In this document: piece after piece, positions 25,155 to 32,285 of the stretch
How the letters are laid out: each line of letters opens with the position of its first letter
Numbering within the stretch: the first letter of the stretch is position 1
Assembly (NCBI GenBank): GCA_014584575.1
Contig: JACTMP010000060.1
Span: forward strand, 1-56,786
Direction: 5' to 3'
DNA length: 56,786 bases
Source: Chloroflexota bacterium
Lineage (GTDB): Bacteria; Chloroflexota; Anaerolineae; Promineifilales; Promineifilaceae
Notes under the pieces: model-generated
What the model saw: the letters and a program-made list of their open reading frames with translations, nothing else
Databases searched by the model: none
Told to the model about the DNA's origin: nothing
Translations under genes and position numbers: made by a program

Positions 25155-25305
25155 ATTTCCACCGGGTTTGGGACAGGAGATTATAAAAAACCAGTGGGGA
25201 AAATAGGCGTTTATGCTGATTTGGCAAATAGGAAAAATTTCCTATGACCCCCCCCACCCCCTGCCACTTGCCACCCGCTCTGAATGGGCTAAACTGGCGG
25301 CCGTG

Positions 25306-26424
25306 ATGAAACGCATAACCTGCTGCTGGTTTTTATTACTGCTGCTGGTGGGGTGTGGGGAAACGGCCGTGTTGCCCACCCGTGTCTCGGTAGCCTCTTT
25401 GCCAGATTCCTTTATCGCCTTACCCGCCACCAATACGCCGCTGCCGGGAGGCACGGCCGTGCCCATTCTGCCTACCTTCGCCCCGCCACCAACGGGCACA
25501 CCCCCGCCTACACTCACCCCCACTGTTACCGGTACGCCGCCCCCTACCGCCACCCCCAACCTGTATAAAGACCTGACCATTGACGCCCTTACTGCCCGAA
25601 GCTACGGCGGTGGTTTGTTGAAAATTGAGGATGTGTTGGAAGAAACCGATACCTTCACCCGCTACCTAATCACCTATCCCAGCGATGGACTGACCATTTA
25701 TGGATTTATGAATGTACCTCACGAAGGTGATAAATTCCCGGTGGCGTTGGTGCTGCACGGATACATCGAGCCAAATATCTACAAAACATTGGATTACACT
25801 GCCCGCTATGCCGACGCCCTGGCCGAAGCTGGTTATTTTGTTATTCATCCCAACCTGCGTAATTACCCACCCTCTGACAAAGGCCCGGACGCTTTCCGTA
25901 CCGGCTACGCCATTGACGTGCTCAACCTCATCGCCATTCTGCGTGAGCAGAGCCAGGACCCGGTGGGCACACTGCGCCGCGCCGACGCCGACCACATTCA
26001 CTTGTGGGGGCACAGCATGGGCGGCGGCATCGCCCTGCGCGTCATTACCGTGAACACCGAGCCGTATATTCGCGCGGCCGTTTTATATGGTTCCATGAGC
26101 GGCGACGAAAAACGGAATTATGATCGCATCCGCTACTGGTCAGGCGGTGGGCGGGGTCAGTTTGAACTGGCGGCGTCGCCCGAACTCATGGGGCTGATCT
26201 CGCCCATTAGCTACCTGGATCGCATCACCGCGCCCATTGCCGTGCATCACAGCATTGCCGATGACGTGGTGCCGGTTGCCTGGTCGCGGGAATTATGCGA
26301 TTTGCTAGAAACAGATGGGCACACACACGAATGTTACTTCTACGAAGCCCAACCCCACACCTTTCATGGCTATGCCGACAACCTGTTTATGGAGAGGGTT
26401 GTGCTGTTTTTCCGCCGCTATTAA
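25306..26424 (+). CDS. lipoprotein alpha/beta-hydrolase (prolyl oligopeptidase/acyl hydrolase type)
   Basis: 372 aa from the ATG at 25306. Lipoprotein signal with lipobox LVGC (C17), then a Pro/Thr linker (about 35-85, TPPPTLTPTVTGTPPPTATP) and an alpha/beta-hydrolase domain. Catalytic triad candidates: S237 in GHSMGG, D320 in IADDVVP, and H354 in PHTFHG. Oxyanion region VLVLHGYIEPN near 148-158. The sequence pattern is that of S9-type peptidases/esterases; the substrate is unknown. A longer upstream frame to 25213 is not favoured because it hides the lipobox. Confidence 0.88.
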   Translation: MKRITCCWFLLLLLVGCGETAVLPTRVSVASLPDSFIALPATNTPLPGGTAVPILPTFAPPPTGTPPPTLTPTVTGTPPPTATPNLYKDLTIDALTARSYGGGLLKIEDVLEETDTFTRYLITYPSDGLTIYGFMNVPHEGDKFPVALVLHGYIEPNIYKTLDYTARYADALAEAGYFVIHPNLRNYPPSDKGPDAFRTGYAIDVLNLIAILREQSQDPVGTLRRADADHIHLWGHSMGGGIALRVITVNTEPYIRAAVLYGSMSGDEKRNYDRIRYWSGGGRGQFELAASPELMGLISPISYLDRITAPIAVHHSIADDVVPVAWSRELCDLLETDGHTHECYFYEAQPHTFHGYADNLFMERVVLFFRRY

Positions 26425-26427
26425 GGG

Positions 26428-26524
26428 AGTGGTAATCGGTGATCTGTAATCGGTTCTGAGTAATTGGGTAATTAGTTGCTCACTCCCTCACCCCTTCACC
26501 CCCTCACCTGCTCACCCCCTCACC
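26428..26524. repeat. mixed word repeat (GTAATCGG, GTAATTGG, CTCACCCC)
   Basis: Between two convergent genes. Words GGTAATCGG, GTAATCGG, GTAATTGG, GTAATTAG are followed by CTCACTCC, CTCACCCC, TTCACCCC, CTCACC, CTCACCCC, CTCACC. The C39-peptidase stop (26520-26522) is in the last word. The same two vocabularies reappear inside that gene at 27478-27584. Confidence 0.8.
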
Positions 26525-27902
26525 TCATCGCTGCCAACGCTTCCTGCACGGCCGTGAACGTCGGATTCCAATTAACGGCTTGCTCAAAATCAAGCCGGGC
26601 CTGGGCGGGGTTGCCTTGCGCCAGGTAAGCCAGGCCGCGATAGTAGTATGCCTCTTCCTGGCCGCCGCCGCTGGAAAGGGTGGCGTTCGCCAGCGTCAGC
26701 ACATCATCGGCGCGCTCTACAGCCAGGTACGCCTCATACGGCCAGAACTGATACCACAACATGCGCCAGGGCAGGCCAATGGTGCGCGCCTGGTCAAAAG
26801 CAGCGGCGGCGTTGGCAAAGTAGCTCTGGTCGCCGGTCAGGTGGCCTAATTCTGTCAGGCTGGCGCCAAGATTGAACCAGGCATAGGCGTTGGCAGGGTT
26901 GGCTATCGTTTCCGCCTGCGCAACTTCGGCCGCCTGCTGCCACATGGTCAGCGGGTTGGTGAGCGCGGGCGGCAGCAAGGCCAGCACGGTATCCGCCTGT
27001 TCAGGCGGATAGACCACATAGAAAACGTTATTGAAGTGCTGCCAGTAGGTGCTGATGTAGTCATAACTTTCCGCACGACCGCTGCTGTCCCAGGGGCCGA
27101 GGAAGGTGTCCAGGCTGGTGAATTGTTGGGTGGCGTCATCATAGCCGATGAGCGTCAGGTAGTGGCCCATCCAACCTTGCCAGTCGTTCGGTTCGTACCC
27201 TTTTTCGATGACGACGGGGTAACCGGCGGCGATCAGCCGTTTGAGTGTGTCCAGGTCGCCGCCGCTGAAGACGCTGGCTCGCAGCGGCGTCTGTTCGTTC
27301 ACGTAGGTGGCCAGTTCCCAGGGGGTGACGTTGCGGTCTTCGTATTGGGGACGCATCTGGGCGGCCACGTCTAGCTGATCTACCCGATGGCCGTAGTAGG
27401 CCAGGTTGATGGTGAGATTGGCCGGGCCGCAGTTATTGAACCTTTGGGCGATAACGGCGAGGCCGGTGATGCGGTGAGCAGGTGGGGGGGGTGACAAGGT
27501 GAGGGCGGCGAAGACGCCGGGGTGAGGGGGTGAGGGGGTGGGGGTGGGGGTAATCGGTAATCGGTTATCGGTAATCGGTGTAGGGGCTTCGGAGGTTGGG
27601 ATTTGGGTTTCGGTGTGGGGAAAAACGGCCGTATACGTGGCCGGAATCGTTGGTGTGGGTGAAGGGGTGCTGGTGGGCAGGGCCAGGGTGGGAATGAGGG
27701 CGACGGATTGGGGGGTGAAGGCCGGGGCGGGTAGGGCGGTGGGCAGCGGCGTGCTGGCGGCGCGGATCACTTCTTCGGGCAGATAGAGCCGCACCTGGGC
27801 GGGCAAAGCGGCCACCACACGGGGGAACAATATCCAGCCGAGCACGGCCGTGATCGCCACAATACCCAACACCAATATGCCCACCACACATCCTTTACGC
27901 AT
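26520..27902 (-). CDS. membrane-anchored C39-family peptidase with TPR domain
   Basis: 460 aa from the ATG at 27902 (MRKGCVVGILVLG). Membrane anchor at about 3-25, then a long Pro/Thr/Ser linker (45-150), part of which is encoded by a word repeat (27478-27584). A papain-like C39_2 domain follows, with nucleophile in RFNNCGPANLTINLAYYG and the His in WMGHYLTLIGYDD. The C-terminus has TPR-like helices (AYAWFNLGASLTELG, EAYYYRGLAYLAQGNPAQAR). Members cut or bind peptides outside the membrane; the substrate is unknown. Confidence 0.87.
   Translation of the reverse strand: MRKGCVVGILVLGIVAITAVLGWILFPRVVAALPAQVRLYLPEEVIRAASTPLPTALPAPAFTPQSVALIPTLALPTSTPSPTPTIPATYTAVFPHTETQIPTSEAPTPITDNRLPITPTPTPSPPHPGVFAALTLSPPPPAHRITGLAVIAQRFNNCGPANLTINLAYYGHRVDQLDVAAQMRPQYEDRNVTPWELATYVNEQTPLRASVFSGGDLDTLKRLIAAGYPVVIEKGYEPNDWQGWMGHYLTLIGYDDATQQFTSLDTFLGPWDSSGRAESYDYISTYWQHFNNVFYVVYPPEQADTVLALLPPALTNPLTMWQQAAEVAQAETIANPANAYAWFNLGASLTELGHLTGDQSYFANAAAAFDQARTIGLPWRMLWYQFWPYEAYLAVERADDVLTLANATLSSGGGQEEAYYYRGLAYLAQGNPAQARLDFEQAVNWNPTFTAVQEALAAMR
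27478..27584. repeat. GTGAGGGG and GTAATCGG word repeats inside the C39 gene
   Basis: Plus-strand words GGTGAGGG, GGTGAGGGG, GGTGAGGGGG, GGTGGGGG, then GTAATCGG x3 and TTATCGG. Read on the minus strand in frame this gives ITDNRLPITPTPTPSPPHPG, a plausible extension of the Pro-rich linker. Confidence 0.78.
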
Positions 27903-27934
27903 GTCGCCCATTATAACCATGTGTTATGATGTTC

Positions 27935-27981
27935 GTAGTAGGCGATTTATCGCCTTCTAAGGGCGATAAATCGCCTACTAC
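27935..27981. promoter_or_regulatory. perfect 20-bp hairpin upstream of phosphoesterase gene
   Basis: GTAGTAGGCGATTTATCGCC (27935-27954), loop TTCTAAG, then its exact reverse complement (27962-27981). It lies in the divergent spacer 16 bp before the phosphoesterase ATG, so the right arm abuts the GGAGG ribosome site (27987-27991). It could act as a translation-affecting hairpin, or be a dispersed palindromic repeat. Confidence 0.75.
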
Positions 27982-27996
27982 AAACCTGGAGGTAAT

Positions 27997-28776
27997 ATGA
28001 AAATTGCTATTTTTTCTGACGTGCATGGAAATCTGACCGCGCTGGAAACGGTGCTGGCTGAAATTGACCGGCAAGAGCCGGATGCGATTGCCTTTGCCGG
28101 GGATTTGTGTTTGATGGGCGCACGGCCGTCGGCCTGCATCACTCTCCTGCAATCTCGCAAAGATATTTTGTCCATTCACGGCAATACCGATCTGGCGGTA
28201 GGTCAGTCGCTCTCACCGCCAGAAGACGCCGATAACGACACCAAAGCCAGGTATGAATCCTTTAATGCCCGCAGCGTATGGACGCGGACGCAGCTCTCAG
28301 ATGCCGAGTTTGCCTGGTTACAGGATATGCCGTTCAGCCTGCGCCTCAGCCCCACCAGCAGTGCCAGCGATGATCTGCTCATTGTCCATGCCAACCCCAA
28401 AGATGTGGAGCGCGCGATTATGCCCACTGATGAGATACAGCAGCAGCGTTTTGGTAAAGTGAGCCAGAGCCAGCCCGATGAGGAACTCGAACCACTATTT
28501 TCTGATGTGACCTGTGCTGTGATGGCTTATGGACATGTGCATCTGCCCAATATCCGGCAGTGGCGCGGCATGACATTAGCCAATATCAGTTCGGTGAGTA
28601 TTCCGTCGGATGCAGACACACGGGCAAAATATGGGGTGCTGAAGTGGGCGCACGGCCGTTGGCACATTACCCATCACGCCGTTGAATACGACATAGCGGC
28701 GGAGCAGGCGATCATTCAACAAACCCAGGCGCCTGGATGGGAATATATGGCCAAAAGTTTGGAGGGACGGCCGTGA
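27997..28776 (+). CDS. calcineurin-like metallophosphoesterase (YfcE/MJ0936 type)
   Basis: 259 aa. Metal-binding motifs in order: FSDVHGNLTALE (D-x-H), AFAGDLCLMG (GD), SIHGNTDLAV (GNxD, Asp/His-variant), IVHANP (H) and AYGHVHLPN (GHxH). GGAGG 5 nt before the ATG. Hydrolyses phosphodiesters or phosphomonoesters in this family; the substrate is unknown. The stop codon lies at the edge of a word repeat. Confidence 0.9.
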   Translation: MKIAIFSDVHGNLTALETVLAEIDRQEPDAIAFAGDLCLMGARPSACITLLQSRKDILSIHGNTDLAVGQSLSPPEDADNDTKARYESFNARSVWTRTQLSDAEFAWLQDMPFSLRLSPTSSASDDLLIVHANPKDVERAIMPTDEIQQQRFGKVSQSQPDEELEPLFSDVTCAVMAYGHVHLPNIRQWRGMTLANISSVSIPSDADTRAKYGVLKWAHGRWHITHHAVEYDIAAEQAIIQQTQAPGWEYMAKSLEGRP

Positions 28777-28860
28777 TCCGTAGTTCCGTTATCGGTAATC
28801 CGTAATCGGTTCGGTTTGCGGATTACGGATTACGGGTCACGGGTCACGCATCACGATCCG
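28773..28860. repeat. GTAATCCG/GGTCACG inverted word repeat between convergent genes
   Basis: Words GTGATCCG, GTTATCG, GTAATCC, GTAATCGG are followed by the complementary GGATTACG x2, GGGTCACG, GGTCACG, CATCACG. The arms form a dyad. The phosphoesterase stop (28774-28776) and the HD-hydrolase stop (28837-28839) both lie within it, so the last residues of the HD protein (MRIVMRDP) are repeat-encoded. Confidence 0.82.
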
Positions 28861-29826
28861 CATTGGCCATTTGCCCTGTTTGCGTTGGAGGTAGTCCTGG
28901 CGATGGTGGGCAAAATCGGCGTCGAGAGTGGAGAGGGGAACCATCTGCCCATTGAGCAACACGTCCGGGTCAATGGCGCGCAGTTTGGTGCTGACGCGAA
29001 AGGTGGGGTTGGCCTCGTCCCATTCAAATTGGGTGTCGGGGGTGATGAGCGCCAGCCATTCTTGCAGTTCGGCGTCACGGCCGTCATGCAATTTATCCCA
29101 AAATGGGGCATCGGTCAGCCAGAAATCGGCTTCGTGGATGACGCCCAGCGCCAGGGCGCGGCGGATGGCTAGGGCCGTCACTTCGTAAAGGCCGACCTCG
29201 CGGAAGTTGGCCCAACTGGCGTCGTCGGCCTGGATGAAGGTGTAAGCCAGCCAGCGGGCAGCGTCCAGATTGTTGACGGCGATACGGCCGTGCCCTACCA
29301 CCAGGCTGTCTAACACAAATTGAATTTGCACGGTCTTTGCCAGCCCCAACGCCTGCGCATCCCGCAAAAAATAATCCAGCCGGTCGGCGCACAGGCGCGG
29401 CGACGGCTGCTCCAACAGGGGGAAAGCCGACTCATCCAGAAAGTCTTGCCACGCATAGCCATATTCGGCCAGCAGCGCCGGTACTTCCGTTTGCCCCAGG
29501 TAATGTTCCTTCATCTCATCGTGGTAGCTCTGGTGGTCGTGGCCGTCTACCACGTAGTCAATGACGTGGCTAAAGGCGGTGTGGCTGGCATCGTGCAGCA
29601 GCGCCGCCATTTGCTCCGCCAGCGAGCCGCCCAATCGCCGCACCAGCAGCATGGCGCCCACCGAATGTTCGTAGCGGCTAATGGGCGCGGTGACGCCGAT
29701 GAGACCGGAAATGCCGTGTTGCATAATACCTTTGAGCCGTTGCAGCACGGCCGTGTTCATCAAGGCCGCCAGCACCGGTTCGGTGATAGTGACCTGGCCA
29801 TAAATCAAATCTTCGTAAAGCAGCAT
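28837..29826 (-). CDS. HD-superfamily phosphohydrolase
   Basis: 329 aa. HD motif residues: H in APISRYEHSVGAMLLVRR, then ALLHDASHTAFSHVIDYVV (H-D), with a later D in LCADRLDYFLRDAQ. The general layout is that of dGTPase-like or SpoT-unrelated HD proteins (DUF-type 'HD domain protein'). Cytoplasmic. Substrate unknown; a nucleotide triphosphohydrolase is possible. No operon partner. Confidence 0.85.
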   Translation of the reverse strand: MLLYEDLIYGQVTITEPVLAALMNTAVLQRLKGIMQHGISGLIGVTAPISRYEHSVGAMLLVRRLGGSLAEQMAALLHDASHTAFSHVIDYVVDGHDHQSYHDEMKEHYLGQTEVPALLAEYGYAWQDFLDESAFPLLEQPSPRLCADRLDYFLRDAQALGLAKTVQIQFVLDSLVVGHGRIAVNNLDAARWLAYTFIQADDASWANFREVGLYEVTALAIRRALALGVIHEADFWLTDAPFWDKLHDGRDAELQEWLALITPDTQFEWDEANPTFRVSTKLRAIDPDVLLNGQMVPLSTLDADFAHHRQDYLQRKQGKWPMRIVMRDP

Positions 29827-29858
29827 CTTGTCTATCCTTAATAGTTGTCCCGGTTATT

Positions 29859-29887
29859 TTCGGTTCGGGTCGGTCTGGTATTATAAT
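29859..29887 (+). promoter_or_regulatory. probable sigma-A promoter of the lipoprotein gene
   Basis: TATAAT at 29882-29887 is a perfect -10, 22 bp before the ATG at 29910. The -35 region (about 29859-29864) is weak. This leaves a leader of about 15 nt and no clear ribosome site. Confidence 0.5.
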
Positions 29888-29909
29888 AGCCGCCGGGCAC
29901 AATACCTGT

Positions 29910-31481
29910 ATGAAATCACTTTCCCTATTTTTGCTACTTTTCTCCATTTTGTTGGTCGCCTGTGGCGAGGACGAGACGCCGATGACGCCGACGCCCTTTG
30001 ATGTGGGGCAAACGGCCGTAGCCATTATCCGCAGCGAGCAGCCGACGGCCGTGCCCCTGGCTGAACTGGTGGCTGAACCAGAGTCATTTGCCGGGCAATT
30101 TTTGCAGCTTTCTGGGGTGTACCACTATCTGCCGCTGTTGGTGTGCAATGGCGAGACGCATACCGGTCCCGCCGGCTGGCTGTTAGTGGAAGAAGTCCAG
30201 ACGGTCAATGCCGCCGGCGAGGCAGAAACCGAAACGATTCAAATTGCCGCTGGCGGGTTTGATTCACAACTGCGCTCCCTGCTGACGGTGGGAACGCCGC
30301 TGACGGTGAATGGGTTTTGGCGCTATTGGGAAGGGCCGGTGGGTTGTGGCAAACAGGCCGTGCCCCGCCAGCTTTGGTATCTGCGGGTGACGGACATTGT
30401 CTCACCGGCGCAGTTGGCCGGGGTATCGGCCGTGGGCGGCGCACTGCCTACACTGGAGAGTACGCCGGGTGAAGAGGGGGAAGGTGGTACGGCCGTGCCT
30501 ACACCCCCTGTCACCTCGACCTTACCTGTTACCCCCACGCTGCCCATTATCCCTACAGTATCCTCGCCGGAGGCGGCCACACCCACGCTGCCGGTGCTGA
30601 CGCCCACCGCCACGGTTGGTGCGTCGCCTTCCCCCACATTGACGCCTACACCGGAGGACGACAGAGGAGAGACGCCAGAGGGCACGGCCGTGTCTGGCAC
30701 ACCGGCAACAACGCCCGCCTTAACAAATACCCCGCCACCCGGCGCATCCCTGACGCCCACCCCGATTTCCGGCACCCAAACGCCGGGCACCCCCACCGCC
30801 ACACCCCAACCCGGTACCTATAGCATTACCGAAGTAGACCCCATCAACCCGGACGCCGCCATGTTTGGCGTGGAGACATTAGGCGCCTGGCAAAAACAAA
30901 ACTGGCCGCTGACGCTCACCGATAGCCAGGCGATCACCATTGGCATTGTCGCTGAACCTACCATGAACATTGCCATCGCCGTGTACGATGAGACCGACAA
31001 CCTGATCGTGACCCAAGATAATGCCCCCGCCGGGCAAATGGAAGAAATCCGCAACCTGCGTGTAGACCCCACGAAAACTTATATCATTCAGGTGTATGAA
31101 ACAACAGGCCGGGCCGGGAACTATTTTATGACCATTGTGGGTGACCAGACCGAGGTAATCCTGTATTCGCGGGGGCTTTTGTCCGGCGGTATATCCAGAC
31201 AAGACACATTGGCTGCGGACCATCGCCATTTCTGGTACTTTTATGGGCAGGCGGGGGACGTCATTGACATCACCACTACTACCGACCCGGACAAATTGAT
31301 CCTCATTTCGTTATATGACATGAATGCTGACTTGTTGCTTGACGACGATGGTGTGGAGTTGGAGTATGTGGAAGAAGCAATTTTAGATTTTCCCTTGCCC
31401 GAAACGGGTCTGTACCTGATCTGGCTAGAGGAGTTTGCATATGAACAGGCGCCATATAGCATTACGGTGACTGTGAAGTAG
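29910..31481 (+). CDS. lipoprotein with OB-like N-domain, long Pro/Thr linker and two PPC-like domains
   Basis: 523 aa. Lipobox LVAC (C18). Residues 45-165 look like an OB-type module (LAELVAEPESFAGQFLQLSG, LLTVGTPLTVNGFWRYWEG). Residues 185-305 are an extreme Pro/Thr/Ser linker (PTPPVTSTLPVTPTLPIIPT). The last ~210 residues contain two beta-sandwich modules of the bacterial pre-peptidase C-terminal (PPC) style (AVYDETDNLIVTQDN, YIIQVYETTGRAGNYFMTI; HFWYFYGQAGDVIDIT, LISLYDMNADLLLDDDG). No catalytic residues seen; likely a cell-surface binding protein. Four ACGGCCGT copies lie in this gene, coding TAV steps. Confidence 0.82.
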   Translation: MKSLSLFLLLFSILLVACGEDETPMTPTPFDVGQTAVAIIRSEQPTAVPLAELVAEPESFAGQFLQLSGVYHYLPLLVCNGETHTGPAGWLLVEEVQTVNAAGEAETETIQIAAGGFDSQLRSLLTVGTPLTVNGFWRYWEGPVGCGKQAVPRQLWYLRVTDIVSPAQLAGVSAVGGALPTLESTPGEEGEGGTAVPTPPVTSTLPVTPTLPIIPTVSSPEAATPTLPVLTPTATVGASPSPTLTPTPEDDRGETPEGTAVSGTPATTPALTNTPPPGASLTPTPISGTQTPGTPTATPQPGTYSITEVDPINPDAAMFGVETLGAWQKQNWPLTLTDSQAITIGIVAEPTMNIAIAVYDETDNLIVTQDNAPAGQMEEIRNLRVDPTKTYIIQVYETTGRAGNYFMTIVGDQTEVILYSRGLLSGGISRQDTLAADHRHFWYFYGQAGDVIDITTTTDPDKLILISLYDMNADLLLDDDGVELEYVEEAILDFPLPETGLYLIWLEEFAYEQAPYSITVTVK

Positions 31482-31532
31482 GCGCTAATTGTTAACGCTA
31501 AAGAACGCAGAGACGATAATTGAGGAGATCAG

Positions 31533-32237
31533 ATGACCATTCGTGTAACCATTTGGAATGAATACCGACATGAGAAACAGTCGGCAAAAGTGAAGGAGAT
31601 TTACCCGGAGGGGATGCACACGCCTATTGCCCGCTACCTGGAGGGGAAGGGGATGGTGGTACGGGTGGCGACGTTGGATGAGCCGGAACATGGGTTGAGC
31701 ACGGCCGTGCTCGCCCAGACGGACGTCCTCACCTGGTGGGGCCACCTGGCGCATGGTGAAGTCAGCGACGAGATCGTAGACCGCGTACAAGTGCGGGTCT
31801 TGGAAGGCATGGGGCTGATAGTTCTGCACTCCGGCCACTTTTCCAAGATTTTTAAGCGGCTGATGGGCACAACCTGCAACCTGAAATGGCGCGAGGCGGG
31901 TGAATTAGAGCGGCTGTGGGTGGTGGCTCCCGGTCATCCCATTACCGAAGGCATCGGTGAATACTTCGAGATTTCGCAGGCGGAGATGTATGGCGAATTT
32001 TTTGACATTCCCCAGCCGGAAACGCTGGTTTTTGTCAGTTGGTTTGCCGGGGGTGAGCTGTTCCGCAGTGGTTGTTGTTACCAGCGCGGGCAGGGCAAAA
32101 TCTTCTACTTTCGCCCCGGCCACGAAACATACCCCATCTACTACCAGGATGAGGTGCTGCGCGTGATTGGTAATGCGGTGAAGTGGGCCGCGCCGGTCAA
32201 TGGGCCGACGGTGACGTTTGGGCATCGGCCGTTTTGA
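31533..32237 (+). CDS. ThuA-domain protein (glutamine-amidotransferase-like)
   Basis: 234 aa. GAGGAG 5 nt before the ATG. ThuA fold: TIRVTIWNEYRHEKQ, LAQTDVLTWWGHLAHGEVSD, GLIVLHSGHFSKIFKRLMG, GHPITEGIGEYFEI and FRPGHETYPIYYQDEVLRV. ThuA proteins take part in trehalose or other sugar metabolism, or act as carbohydrate-linked amidotransferase-like enzymes; no sugar genes are adjacent. Ends at a perfect hairpin (32242-32274). Confidence 0.88.
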   Translation: MTIRVTIWNEYRHEKQSAKVKEIYPEGMHTPIARYLEGKGMVVRVATLDEPEHGLSTAVLAQTDVLTWWGHLAHGEVSDEIVDRVQVRVLEGMGLIVLHSGHFSKIFKRLMGTTCNLKWREAGELERLWVVAPGHPITEGIGEYFEISQAEMYGEFFDIPQPETLVFVSWFAGGELFRSGCCYQRGQGKIFYFRPGHETYPIYYQDEVLRVIGNAVKWAAPVNGPTVTFGHRPF

Positions 32238-32241
32238 AAAT

Positions 32242-32274
32242 AACCTCCCGGAGGTTCTGAACCTCCGGGAGGTT
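32242..32274. terminator. perfect 15-bp palindromic-word hairpin between convergent genes
   Basis: AACCTCCCGGAGGTT, loop CTG, AACCTCCGGGAGGTT. The stem is perfect and each arm is itself nearly palindromic. Followed by TTGGTTTAA. It lies between the ends of the ThuA and lipase-like genes and could terminate both, although no long T run follows. The same CTG-loop layout is at 39504-39538. Confidence 0.7.
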
Positions 32275-32285
32275 GGTTTAACTGC

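Noticed and set aside
28773..28860. Classical terminator between phosphoesterase and HD genes
   Set aside because: The dyad is long but made of word repeats, with no T run on either strand. Listed as a repeat instead.
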